From assembly GCA_017744715.1 (NCBI GenBank), contig JAGIAT010000003.1, forward strand, positions 186,001 to 250,000: a stretch of 64,000 nt of DNA, in the 5' to 3' direction. This stretch comes from Niabella sp. (GTDB lineage Bacteria; Bacteroidota; Bacteroidia; Chitinophagales; Chitinophagaceae). How positions within the stretch are numbered: position 1 is the first letter of the stretch; each line of letters opens with the position of its first letter. Made by a program: the position numbers and the translations under genes. This document shows, piece by piece, positions 43,753 through 52,137 of this stretch. The notes beneath the pieces were generated by a model that was not told where the DNA came from, searched no databases, and saw nothing but the letters and a program-made list of their open reading frames with translations.

Positions 43753-43986
43753 TTATTTTTGCTCCTCCATGACCTTCTTAATATCATCCAAGCGATCCAG
43801 TGTAAGCCTGACCATCAGTTCTCCGAGCTCGCCATTGTAAAGCATCTTGAGGTACTCTGCAACAAATGCCTGTGCGTTGTTTTGCGTTGTCCCGGGATGA
43901 AGCTGCAGAACTTTCGGCGGTGGATTGTCTTCAAAAAAATGGGCTAAAAGATCTGTTTTTGCTTTCTGTCCGGGAGTAAGTTCCAT
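43753..43986 (-). CDS. hypothetical prophage protein
   Basis: A 77-aa acidic, mainly helical protein with no recognised family: ELTPGQKAKTDLLAHFFEDNPPPKVLQLHPGTTQNNAQAFV in two helices, then MVRLTLDRLDDIKKVMEEQK at the C-terminus. It has no membrane segment. It is the last gene of the prophage late region before the terminator at 43606-43636. It may be a lysogenic-conversion or moron-type gene, but this is only suggested by its position. Confidence 0.55.
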   Translation of the reverse strand: MELTPGQKAKTDLLAHFFEDNPPPKVLQLHPGTTQNNAQAFVAEYLKMLYNGELGELMVRLTLDRLDDIKKVMEEQK

Positions 43987-44058
43987 GGACGCAAATGTAT
44001 GGAAATCAAAGTCAATAAATTATATTTTGAAATACTAAATATTTTAGCATTTCGCCAT

Positions 44059-44084
44059 TAAAAAACCGGCCAAGAATAGCCGGT
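44059..44084 (-). terminator. intrinsic terminator after the 83-aa prophage gene
   Basis: On the minus strand ACCGGC, TATTCTTG, GCCGGT, then TTTTTTAA. The hairpin is nearly the same as the one at 44440-44464. Confidence 0.8.
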
Positions 44085-44132
44085 CCTCCACCAAACATTT
44101 AAAAGGAGACAGTAATACCATCAAAATGAGCA

Positions 44133-44384
44133 TCATCCATCGATCTTCCTAGCTGAAAATCGGCACCAGCCATCCATATAAGGCCCGTCGATGCAGGCCT
44201 TGTACCCAAAATCATGACAAACGACCTCAACCATATGCTTTATTTCTTTTCGGATAAAAAAATCCACTTCAGGACCGATCAGATTCTTACCGTCCGCCAT
44301 TGCCTGATAGATCCGTCCAAAGGTAACTCCGTTTTTAAATCCAACTGGTTGAACCTGCGTAAGTATTTCCGGCTCGTTGCTCAT
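44133..44384 (-). CDS. hypothetical prophage protein
   Basis: An 83-aa soluble protein with no recognised family. GVTFGRIYQAMADGKNLIGPEVDFFIRKEI and the C-terminal GPYMDGWCRFSARKIDG are its notable segments, with two further Cys/His positions in VVCHDFGYKACIDG that could bind metal. It is flanked on both sides by similar terminator hairpins, so it is probably expressed as its own small unit in the region after the lysis genes. Confidence 0.55.
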   Translation of the reverse strand: MSNEPEILTQVQPVGFKNGVTFGRIYQAMADGKNLIGPEVDFFIRKEIKHMVEVVCHDFGYKACIDGPYMDGWCRFSARKIDG

Positions 44385-44439
44385 TTAATAAAAGTAAAGC
44401 ATCCGCATGCGAGATTTTTACGGAAGTCCGTATAATAGG

Positions 44440-44464
44440 AAAACCCGGCCAAGAAAAGCCGGGA
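44440..44464 (-). terminator. intrinsic terminator after the 77-aa prophage gene
   Basis: On the minus strand CCCGGC, TTTTCTTG, GCCGGG, then TTTTCC. It ends the long transcript that carries the amidase gene. Confidence 0.8.
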
Positions 44465-44491
44465 ATTAATATTTAATCATTGAAAAGTAAC

Positions 44492-44725
44492 TTACTCCGG
44501 CACCTCATCAAAAGTCAAGTAATAATCTTTACCCGGTTTGAAGTAATCATAGGCTGCGGTTTCAGGGCTTATGTTCATGATCACCTGGCCGGATGGTGTG
44601 TATTTGGAAAAACTTTTATTTTCCTCACTGCCATCAGTCACAGCCCCCAATGTAACAACCCGGTTTTCGTTTGTTTCGTTTGGTTCCTGAATTCCCCAAA
44701 CATTAAATTTTGCTTTTACGCTCAT
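44492..44725 (-). CDS. small conserved phage protein (SEENKSF/YTPSGQ type)
   Basis: A 77-aa protein with the pattern MSVKAKF...VTLGAVTDGSEENKSFSKYTPSGQ...AAYDYFKPGKDYYLTF, a layout I associate with small beta-rich proteins found in many tailed phages of diverse hosts. The function is unknown. It lies 18 bases after the amidase gene and is the last gene before the terminator at 44440-44464. Confidence 0.65.
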   Translation of the reverse strand: MSVKAKFNVWGIQEPNETNENRVVTLGAVTDGSEENKSFSKYTPSGQVIMNISPETAAYDYFKPGKDYYLTFDEVPE

Positions 44726-44743
44726 ATTATTAAAGTTTAATTG

Positions 44744-45298
44744 TTACGGAATCATATTTTCGTATTTCACGATGATTTCTGCGTGCCGTTTGGCCAAAAG
44801 GTCGCGGTGTCCGAAATACCGGTCCATATCATCTTTGTTGCTTATAAAGGCAAGCTCAGCCAGGCAGATAATGCCATCTTCGCGCATCAGGCCTAACCGG
44901 CCTCGGTGACTTTGAGCCTCGTCAATCACACCTCTGTTCCGGATTCCTAAGACGGCAGCTGTGGTATCGGTTATTTCCTTTGCAAATGCCTTGTCAAACC
45001 GGTCCGACTCCTCCTCGATCAACCCGGTGGTGCCGGTCGCTGCCGGGGATTCCGCTGCATCAAAGTGATATTCGATCACCACGGATCCGTTACCTGTCCT
45101 TATGCGGTTTAAATACATAGCCAGGGTTTCCTCATCACTGTCTTTTATATAGCGTGCTTTTAGAGCATCCAGCTCTTTACATACCCGGTCCCGGAAATCA
45201 ATTGTCAGGTCACCCTCTTTATAACCATTTCCAATGGCTCCTGGATCCTGTTTTACTTTTTTGGACTTGCTGTTATGTCCTGCTGAAATAAAAATCAT
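44744..45298 (-). CDS. N-acetylmuramoyl-L-alanine amidase (Amidase_3), phage endolysin
   Basis: A 184-aa enzyme with all four zinc/catalytic positions of the Amidase_3 family: H8 in SAGHN, E28 in YKEGD, H78 in EYHFDAA and E148 in AELAFISN. It has no signal peptide or binding domain, so it is a minimal cytoplasmic endolysin that needs a holin or spanin-type partner to reach peptidoglycan. It cleaves the bond between N-acetylmuramic acid and L-alanine. Three membrane-anchored genes lie directly upstream (3-base gap to the nearest), giving a lysis cassette. Confidence 0.93.
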   Translation of the reverse strand: MIFISAGHNSKSKKVKQDPGAIGNGYKEGDLTIDFRDRVCKELDALKARYIKDSDEETLAMYLNRIRTGNGSVVIEYHFDAAESPAATGTTGLIEEESDRFDKAFAKEITDTTAAVLGIRNRGVIDEAQSHRGRLGLMREDGIICLAELAFISNKDDMDRYFGHRDLLAKRHAEIIVKYENMIP

Positions 45299-45301
45299 GA
45301 C

Positions 45302-45928
45302 TTAGAATTTAATGTAAATGCCGCCTTCATACCCGGTTTTACCGGTGGTTAGATCTTTGACATATTTTGCCCCAATACCAATATTCTTAATGTATATGCC
45401 GCCGCCGGCTGCCGCCTGGTTAAATGTATTGTAGCTACCGGTAAGGAATGGCGTAAACGTTCGCTTTCGTTCCTTGGTCACAACCTTTTGAACGGGCGTG
45501 AAAGCATAATCCAGGCGCTGCAGCTTATTGTACTGAACCTTTGAGGCTACCGTCAGTTTACCGTTGTTGTCATCAAATAGCGTGTTGCTATATTCATTCT
45601 GCGTAATGTATTCCTGGATTATTTTACCTGTGTCCACTTTCTGGACCACATCGTAAGGCTGGTAGACAATACTATCCCTACCGGGCACTGGGTACGGTTT
45701 GCCCTTCATCCAGACGGTGTCGGGCTTGGTGGGCAGCTTAGGGTTGACCGGGATGGTGGATTTAACCGGATCTGATCCAGGGATTGAATCTGTGATCGTT
45801 TTACCCGTTACATATTCGGTTTTTGTTATTGTTACAGTGTTGGCCCGGCCAATAAAAAAACAAATGGCCCCTGCCAGAATAATCGCCGCGAACCAATACC
45901 AATTTTTAATTAAGAATTTACTTATCAT
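45302..45928 (-). CDS. membrane-anchored prophage protein, possible spanin-type lysis protein
   Basis: A 208-aa protein with one N-terminal membrane segment (WFAAIILAGAICFFIG) followed by a periplasmic domain. The domain begins with a Thr/Pro-rich stretch (TKTEYVTGKTITDS, PVNPKLPTKPDTVW, KPYPVPGRDSIVYQPYD) and ends with Gly/Tyr-rich strands (GGGIYIKNIGIGAKYVKD). The layout is like phage proteins filed under DUF6808 in Bacteroidota, but this is from memory. It overlaps the preceding gene by 11 bases and precedes the amidase gene by 3. Confidence 0.65.
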   Translation of the reverse strand: MISKFLIKNWYWFAAIILAGAICFFIGRANTVTITKTEYVTGKTITDSIPGSDPVKSTIPVNPKLPTKPDTVWMKGKPYPVPGRDSIVYQPYDVVQKVDTGKIIQEYITQNEYSNTLFDDNNGKLTVASKVQYNKLQRLDYAFTPVQKVVTKERKRTFTPFLTGSYNTFNQAAAGGGIYIKNIGIGAKYVKDLTTGKTGYEGGIYIKF

Positions 45929-46382
45929 CGTTTAAATATTTTTCGTAAATGCGATATGATTTGCTCTGCAGCAGACCCCGCTGCATTTTCCATTCTGCGT
46001 AGGTCATTTTATCACGCACCTGGGTTCCGGAATACTTAGGCGCTTCAAATATTACTGTAACCGGTGCCTTGGGCTTCAGTTCTGCAGGCTTACTGGCTGC
46101 CACCGACTGCCGGCGCGGTTCCACCGGGACGTATACCTTTCGTTCTTTGACTATGATTTGCTTTTCCGGCTTCACAGCCTCCATGGCCGCGGCCACCTGG
46201 TTATTTTGTTCAGCTTTTTTCAGCAGATCCTTTGCCTCATCCAGTGTCAATGAATCCGATTTTCCGGGTATTACCTGCGTAAATCCATCCCGAGGAGGGA
46301 AGGACGTACCGATCAACATTGCCAGGGTATAAAGACAGGCCACCATGGCGGACATAACCAGTATTTTAATTGCTTTTTTCAT
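45918..46382 (-). CDS. membrane-anchored proline/lysine-rich prophage protein
   Basis: A 154-aa protein from the ATG at 46382; the open frame continues to 46556 but that part overlaps the upstream gene. It has one N-terminal membrane segment (KILVMSAMVACLYTLAMLIGTS, two parts), then a helix, a KPEKQIIVKERKVYVPVEP linker and a basic helical C-terminus (YAEWKMQRGLLQSK, YRIYEKYLNDDK). No family was recognised. Its place in the lysis cassette suggests a holin partner or spanin subunit. Confidence 0.6.
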   Translation of the reverse strand: MKKAIKILVMSAMVACLYTLAMLIGTSFPPRDGFTQVIPGKSDSLTLDEAKDLLKKAEQNNQVAAAMEAVKPEKQIIVKERKVYVPVEPRRQSVAASKPAELKPKAPVTVIFEAPKYSGTQVRDKMTYAEWKMQRGLLQSKSYRIYEKYLNDDK

Positions 46383-46386
46383 ACTC

Positions 46387-46686
46387 CTATTTTTGAGTGA
46401 TTGAATCAATCTTTTGTGCGGTTGCCTCAATTGTCGGCTGCAACTCCCGAAGCTTTGGAAGGATGTAGTATTTATATTCGTCACGCTCCCTCTTGAACTC
46501 ATCCCGCTCTTTGGAGATACGCTCGATCTCCCGATCCTTGTCTTTATCCCGGGCATTCATTGTCATCCAGGTGCCATATATGCATATTGCGGCGATTAAT
46601 AAACCGAATGCACGTGGATTCCGGTCTGCCCACGTTGCCGTTTTTCTGGCCTCTTCCGCTACTCCTTTTACCTGATCCGCTTGCAT
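46387..46686 (-). CDS. single-membrane-segment coiled-coil protein, candidate holin or i-spanin
   Basis: A 99-aa protein. A soluble N-terminus precedes one membrane segment (AFGLLIAAICIYGTWMTM, about residues 26-43), then a long charged coiled coil (DKDKDREIERISKERDEF onward to KYYILPKLRELQP). A membrane anchor plus periplasmic coiled coil is the inner-membrane spanin layout, though such proteins also act as structural accessories. It is the first gene of the lysis cassette, immediately downstream of the tail spike gene. Confidence 0.6.
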   Translation of the reverse strand: MQADQVKGVAEEARKTATWADRNPRAFGLLIAAICIYGTWMTMNARDKDKDREIERISKERDEFKRERDEYKYYILPKLRELQPTIEATAQKIDSITQK

Positions 46687-46709
46687 TCATAATATATTTA
46701 TGGTAAAAA

Positions 46710-48713
46710 CTACCAGGATGTTGTATCCCAGGCAACCCGCTTCCATGTGTTTGTGGCAATAACTTCGTAATAATAATTCGCGTCAAAACTGAATTGGCCA
46801 ACAGTGCCGGCAGCTGTAGAACTAGTTGGGGGCGAAACGTATATCCGTCCGCTCAACGCCTCCCATGTTCCGCCGTTCCCACCCACCGAGGCTGTCTTGC
46901 ATCTATAGGCTATTATCGGACTTCCGGCCAATGTATTTATCATTACATCACCCTGGCCAAAGTGCCACTCATTAGGGGCGTCCATCGATAAACCAAGAAG
47001 CCGATGCCTCACATCGGGAGCTCTTAAAACACGACAAAGGAATCCCTCATCTGCAGCAAACCACGCCCGGCCACCGTGATTGTTATCACGGCCCAATAAA
47101 CCATTGATTGTTGCGGATCCGTTGAATCCGTTAGTTCCGGCGGTAAGAATGTACGCAGATGTTTGATCCGATCCCAGGTAGCGAAACTCCAAACTCTTGT
47201 TCCCTTTAGAAATACCATTTGCCAGCGATGCCGATTGTAGATCAAAGAATAGTCCTATGTTTTTTTTGAGATAAACATCCAATACACCTATAGCATCATT
47301 ACCAGTTATTCCTTTATCTGATGCGTACAAATTGTAGATATTGCTACTAGCCGAAAATCCACCGATAATTAAAGTGCGTTCCGTTCTCGTTGGGGGCTGA
47401 TCATATTCAGAATAACAACCTATTGCAATGCCTTGCTGGTTTGGGCCCTTGAATACCAGGCCGCCAGTCGGATAAAAGGTGCTTGTGCCGTCCCAATCGG
47501 TCCAAAATACTGGCGAAAATGGATCCATAAGATACCAAAAGGATTGCCAACCTGGGGTGCTTACTGGTTCTATGGCAGAATTTTGCTGTATACAGGCATA
47601 GTATTTATCATCATATTTTACAATCGCTTTGTTGAAATTATGTGTGTGCCCATTGGACGCGGTGTGTACAGCCAAAAATGTGTTTCCAAGAAACGATTCA
47701 TCTTTAATACCGCATTGTGCATTGCTTTCAAAGGTTCCGCCCTGAATGATACAAGCGTTAGAGTCGCCTCCTTGAAAATACATTCCATTCTTGCCATTGC
47801 CAACTGCATCGCATTCAATAAATTTTGTAATGTTCGCATTAGTGCTCCCCCCAACATCTGCCACGATACTCCATCCATTGCCGTCAAAAGACTCAGCAAG
47901 TATTTTTTCGAATACACTACCAGCAGACTTAACCTCTACACCGTTTCTTGTCCCGGTATTCGCTGTACTTGAGATTCCACCAAAATTTCCACGCACAGAA
48001 AAGTCATGAAAATAGCATGGTGATGTTGGAAAATTCAAAATAAGGCCAGATGTTGTTGGGAAGATTAAAGATGTCGAAGTTTTCCCATCTCCATACAATT
48101 CAACTGGTCGGGATATCTGCAATGGCCCCGAAAAGAAATAGTGAAATCCCAATCGAGGATTAGCCTTTCCTTTGCGCGCCGGGATGTACACCCTACATCT
48201 TTGCCTATCTGTACCAAAACAATTTAAGGCCTTAGTTACTATCGGCAGGTTATCCGTGCCATTAGCAACGCCAAACTCAGCCTCCGCCTTTGCGCCAAAC
48301 CACGCAGCAGACACTTCATCATTTTGTACATTTGTTACACCGATCGTCGTCGCAAAAATCTGTTTTTTAGTATCTGCATCAATGTACACGTTATCAACAA
48401 TGCCGGCCCCGATAAGCCTTGAATTGTTGATGAAAATTAGTTTTTTGCCATTCCCGTTTACAGTTCCTGATACCGTGTAATCCCCCTTATCAAATACGAT
48501 CTCTTTAACATCTGCCTTAGCCAAGGCCGTGTTCAATTGCGTAGTTTTGTCACCAGACCCGGAAATTCCGTTAGCGCTTGCCATTCTACTGTCACCCAGG
48601 TTCGCGGCAGGAATCTTGTAATTTTTCAAATCCCCATCCTTCACAGCCGGAATAAAAGTGCCTGAATCAATTACCTCCAGTGGATCACCCCCGCTTAATT
48701 TTTTGTCTGCCAT
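46710..48713 (-). CDS. tail spike / receptor-binding protein with right-handed beta-helix
   Basis: A 667-aa protein. The N-terminal about 55 residues (KLSGGDPLEVIDSGTFIPAV onward) resemble a tail-attachment segment. From about residue 60 the pectate-lyase-like parallel beta-helix begins (VKEIVFDKGDYTVSGTVNGNGKKLIFINN, in parts), with typical short Asn/Gly-rich coils (FIECDAVGNGKNGMYFQGGDSNACIIQGGTFESNAQCGI, in parts) to about 480. A carbohydrate-binding-like insert (AIVKYDDKYYACIQQNS, GWQSFWYLM) and a beta-rich C-terminus follow. It likely binds or depolymerises a surface glycan. It lies between tail-tip and lysis genes. Confidence 0.82.
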   Translation of the reverse strand: MADKKLSGGDPLEVIDSGTFIPAVKDGDLKNYKIPAANLGDSRMASANGISGSGDKTTQLNTALAKADVKEIVFDKGDYTVSGTVNGNGKKLIFINNSRLIGAGIVDNVYIDADTKKQIFATTIGVTNVQNDEVSAAWFGAKAEAEFGVANGTDNLPIVTKALNCFGTDRQRCRVYIPARKGKANPRLGFHYFFSGPLQISRPVELYGDGKTSTSLIFPTTSGLILNFPTSPCYFHDFSVRGNFGGISSTANTGTRNGVEVKSAGSVFEKILAESFDGNGWSIVADVGGSTNANITKFIECDAVGNGKNGMYFQGGDSNACIIQGGTFESNAQCGIKDESFLGNTFLAVHTASNGHTHNFNKAIVKYDDKYYACIQQNSAIEPVSTPGWQSFWYLMDPFSPVFWTDWDGTSTFYPTGGLVFKGPNQQGIAIGCYSEYDQPPTRTERTLIIGGFSASSNIYNLYASDKGITGNDAIGVLDVYLKKNIGLFFDLQSASLANGISKGNKSLEFRYLGSDQTSAYILTAGTNGFNGSATINGLLGRDNNHGGRAWFAADEGFLCRVLRAPDVRHRLLGLSMDAPNEWHFGQGDVMINTLAGSPIIAYRCKTASVGGNGGTWEALSGRIYVSPPTSSTAAGTVGQFSFDANYYYEVIATNTWKRVAWDTTSW

Positions 48714-48724
48714 TATTTTGTTTT

Positions 48725-49216
48725 TTATTCGGTTAGCAAAAATCCTGATCCGTCTTCCTTAAGCAATCGCCACCCATCCTCAGTCAAGAGGTAGCTCTTG
48801 CCGCTTGGCGATGTTTTAGTTAAGGCTCCAGTTCCGGTAAATGAAGCGCTAAATGTGTGAAATCCCTCCGCCGGACTTGTAATTGATATCGTGTTTTGAA
48901 GGACATATCCACTATACAACACGGAAGGATTGACAATGTCTGTAGCGATCCACTGTAGCTCCGAGCCTTCAATTATGTTATCAATAAATTCATCAGCGCT
49001 TACAACATCACTGTCTATCACAAAAAGCCCATCAACAGATGCTGAATACCCAAGCATTCCGGCGTAATAGCTGCGCCATCTGCTGTCAGGAGGCTTAGTT
49101 GCCTCTTTCATGTCTGCTGTTATCGTTATCGCCATGGAAGTTGCACAAGCAATTGGCTTCTGAACTCCCTCAATAACGGCATACATCATGAAATTCTTTC
49201 CTAATAATTCAGCCAT
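48725..49216 (-). CDS. second tail-tube-like protein (tail tip)
   Basis: A 163-aa protein starting at the ATG at 49216, which overlaps the upstream TGA (TGATG). KPIACATSMAITITADMKEATKPPDSRWRSYYAGMLGYSASVDGLF (given in overlapping memory of the family) is the classic tail-tube pattern: a short strand ending ACATS, a charged helix, then W-x-x-Y-x-x-G. The rest matches the tube fold with SELQWIATDI and EGFHTFSASFTGTGALT. The major tail-tube gene lies at 55436-55906, so this is a second, tip-located paralogue. Confidence 0.65.
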   Translation of the reverse strand: MAELLGKNFMMYAVIEGVQKPIACATSMAITITADMKEATKPPDSRWRSYYAGMLGYSASVDGLFVIDSDVVSADEFIDNIIEGSELQWIATDIVNPSVLYSGYVLQNTISITSPAEGFHTFSASFTGTGALTKTSPSGKSYLLTEDGWRLLKEDGSGFLLTE

Positions 49217-52137
49217 CAACTATACGTTTTGTAGTTTTCTAACATATCATTTTCATCTGTAGGAACCTGAAAGTCTTCGCTGGCAATTTTATAAGGCTTA
49301 TCCTCTGTATTCATTTCAAAGGCCGTCATTCTCACCTCACTTTGTTTTATGTCATAATCATACCTGCCAATAAAGTATTTGTTGGGAAGAATATTATTAC
49401 CTGCATATTTGAATGCTATTTGATCACTCATCCGCAATGTGTTTGATCTCACAGAAGCGTCAATCTTTGCTCTCTGGCCTCTTCTCAATGCCATTCTGGA
49501 TCTAGCGATCCAGTTTTGTAGAGTATCATTAATACCTTCCCTTGAAAAGCCAGATGAAACGTCTCCCGCAGTGTTCAATATAGACCCTGCGACATAAGGA
49601 CTAGGAAAATTTCCGAAAAACTTCTCTTCAGGTTCTTCAATCTTTGAAGCTGTAGTTTTTTGCGAAATGTAAATTTGTTCTCCTATTGATTCCGTTCCAG
49701 GCGTATCGGCTGTAATTGTCAATACTACATCTACGATATCTATAAATAAGTCCTTATCTTCAATAGCTACCGGCTTTCCTCTCCACCATTTAAAACCAAA
49801 TATCGAAAACCAAAGACGATATCCGGCATCAAATGGCCATACGAATTCGGATTCATACATTTGGATTTCCGGCGTGCTATCAACCGCAATAGTGATCCTG
49901 TCGGCATTTAAACTTGGTGCGCCATTAACCGGCCACAATGAAGGCGTTTGGGTTATATTTACCCCTCGATCTCCCTGTATATTTGTTCCGGCTATGTCCT
50001 TTTGATCTGATACATACCACGTTTTGTATTTATCATTGTCTGGAGGAATGATAAACATATGGATAAACAAATATGGCACTCTATTATCCTCTAACGTCTC
50101 CACTCCGTACTTGTATTTCCAGTCAAGATATCTATACCTCATCTTCACCTTTATACGATCGCCTTTATTGAGTGCAAATTGATTGTGAAACCCTTGGATC
50201 AATGGTTCTGTATTTGGATTGACCCAATACTCGTAATCTGAAAGCTCTCTTAAAAACCTAACTGAATATGGAGATACTGGCCTCCCAGTGCCAACTTTAA
50301 TTACATTGTATCGATTTAGTGTTTTGCTTACGGTACTATTGACATACAAAGAACCGTATATCCAATTATTGAAAAGTCCAGTAGTTTGATCAAAGTCGAT
50401 AAACCTACCGTTAGGGAATAGTCCTATTTGGCTTCCATAGTTATACTTAAGGCTTAATTCCTTTACACCTCGCGTTTTTGTGACAACCTCGCTATTCCCA
50501 ATCAGGAAATCGGTACTATCCCCGATTTCTTTTATTTTAATATTCTTTGGGGGTCTTGAATTATTGTATTGATCAATAAATTTCAGCTTTCCATCTTCCC
50601 ATATGCAATAGAGATCAAAGGAGTTGCAAATCTTATCAATGACATCATAGCACTTTGGAGGCCTTCCATTTTCATCATTAAAACCTTCTATATTTACTTT
50701 TATTTGCTCAAACAGGTCCCCTGTTCCAGGATATGACAGTTCTTTCAATTCGCTTTCCACGGTATATTCTGCGCCCTCTGGAGTAGATAATATAAGACAT
50801 CGATTAATCAAATCTGAAAATAAATAAGACCCGAACAACATAATTCCGTTATCATACACCAAGTCTTTCCCCTTCATTAATGATAAAGGAGATACAACTT
50901 TCAGTGAAATTTCATATATAACTTCATCAAATGATCTTTCGGACTCATCAGGTATCAGCCACCCAGAATATTTAAACCCCGACATATCAACTATTTCTAT
51001 CCAGCACTGCTGATCTTCTATTGATGTAACATCATCATAAAAACCTTCATTAAATTTTGGTGTCAGAATATTTAACACCGCCTTAAAATCAATAACAAAA
51101 GCCTTCCCATCATCATCTCCGTTGTAACTTATTGAAACAGGTGTATCAGATCCGGTTAAGTCGGTAACAGCGCCTTCCCATCCATAAAAAAACAAAGAAA
51201 CATTAAAGCTCTTCGACTTAACATCTTTGAAATTCATTCTATATTTAACACCTAGAGATAAGAATGTCTTATTGGTCACAAGGTCTAATACCGGGCTATA
51301 TTCACTTGCGGTAAATCCTCCAGTGGCTAACGCCTTTACCCTGTAATAATATGTAGATTCACTATCGAGTCCAGTATCCGAAAACTCACCAGCAGCTCCT
51401 GTGTAAATAATCTCCGGAACATTAAATGCGTAATCAACACTACGCTCTAGCTGATAATTAACTCCACTGGCAACCGAATGTATTGTAACATCAATGCTAT
51501 GATCTGTAGAATTATCCGAGCTCAGCAATGGGGTACCAAGCTGATTCGGAGTGGTCGCGCTCGACGTCCCCCAATCGCTTGTAAAATATATGTCATCATG
51601 CCCCAATGCACGGGCCCTATAATAATAAGTCGTATTAGGAGTCAGCCCGTAGTCATTCCAATGTAGCGGCAAATCAGACTCTAGAATATACACAACACCG
51701 CTACTAAAATCAGATGTCGTACTCCTCCATAAATCACCTCGGAGCCCATTTGTAACATTATTCACTGTAATCTCTATGCGCCCACCAGAAACCGCATCTA
51801 ACACCACTGACGGCGAGCTCAATTGAGTGCCTGGAGATAATGTTTTGCTTATAGTGTCGGACCATTCTGAATCGGTTGTACTTGATCCATTCCCTTTAAA
51901 TTTTGCTCTATAGTAATATGTATTTCCGTTCGTCAATCCCAAATCATCATATGTCGAATTTGGGCCATTGTAAACCTCTGTAGCGCTAGTAAAATCAGAA
52001 GTATTGCTTCGCTGGATAATTGTTCCATCCGGGATAGGGGGTATCTGTCCAGGATATGGCGGCATATCGCATAATATGTTTATACTGGTGTTTGATGTTA
52101 CCAATAGAACAACTTCTGGTGGTTTTAGTTGTGCCAT
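49216..52137 (-). CDS. tail tip protein with three N-terminal FnIII domains
   Basis: A 973-aa protein. Residues about 5-105, 108-198 and 200-290 are three fibronectin type III domains, each ending in the (G/N)-x-TYYYR(A/V)(K/R) motif (TYYYRAKFKG, TYYYRARALG, TYYYRVKALA). The remaining 680 aa form the phage-specific part, with KSFNVSLFFYGWEG, IYEISLKVVSPLSLMKG and VLTITADT segments and a C-terminal block MSDQIAFKYAGNNILPNKYFIGRYDYD. FnIII domains in tail proteins are thought to bind host glycans. It is translated directly after the tape measure gene. Confidence 0.78.
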   Translation of the reverse strand: MAQLKPPEVVLLVTSNTSINILCDMPPYPGQIPPIPDGTIIQRSNTSDFTSATEVYNGPNSTYDDLGLTNGNTYYYRAKFKGNGSSTTDSEWSDTISKTLSPGTQLSSPSVVLDAVSGGRIEITVNNVTNGLRGDLWRSTTSDFSSGVVYILESDLPLHWNDYGLTPNTTYYYRARALGHDDIYFTSDWGTSSATTPNQLGTPLLSSDNSTDHSIDVTIHSVASGVNYQLERSVDYAFNVPEIIYTGAAGEFSDTGLDSESTYYYRVKALATGGFTASEYSPVLDLVTNKTFLSLGVKYRMNFKDVKSKSFNVSLFFYGWEGAVTDLTGSDTPVSISYNGDDDGKAFVIDFKAVLNILTPKFNEGFYDDVTSIEDQQCWIEIVDMSGFKYSGWLIPDESERSFDEVIYEISLKVVSPLSLMKGKDLVYDNGIMLFGSYLFSDLINRCLILSTPEGAEYTVESELKELSYPGTGDLFEQIKVNIEGFNDENGRPPKCYDVIDKICNSFDLYCIWEDGKLKFIDQYNNSRPPKNIKIKEIGDSTDFLIGNSEVVTKTRGVKELSLKYNYGSQIGLFPNGRFIDFDQTTGLFNNWIYGSLYVNSTVSKTLNRYNVIKVGTGRPVSPYSVRFLRELSDYEYWVNPNTEPLIQGFHNQFALNKGDRIKVKMRYRYLDWKYKYGVETLEDNRVPYLFIHMFIIPPDNDKYKTWYVSDQKDIAGTNIQGDRGVNITQTPSLWPVNGAPSLNADRITIAVDSTPEIQMYESEFVWPFDAGYRLWFSIFGFKWWRGKPVAIEDKDLFIDIVDVVLTITADTPGTESIGEQIYISQKTTASKIEEPEEKFFGNFPSPYVAGSILNTAGDVSSGFSREGINDTLQNWIARSRMALRRGQRAKIDASVRSNTLRMSDQIAFKYAGNNILPNKYFIGRYDYDIKQSEVRMTAFEMNTEDKPYKIASEDFQVPTDENDMLENYKTYS

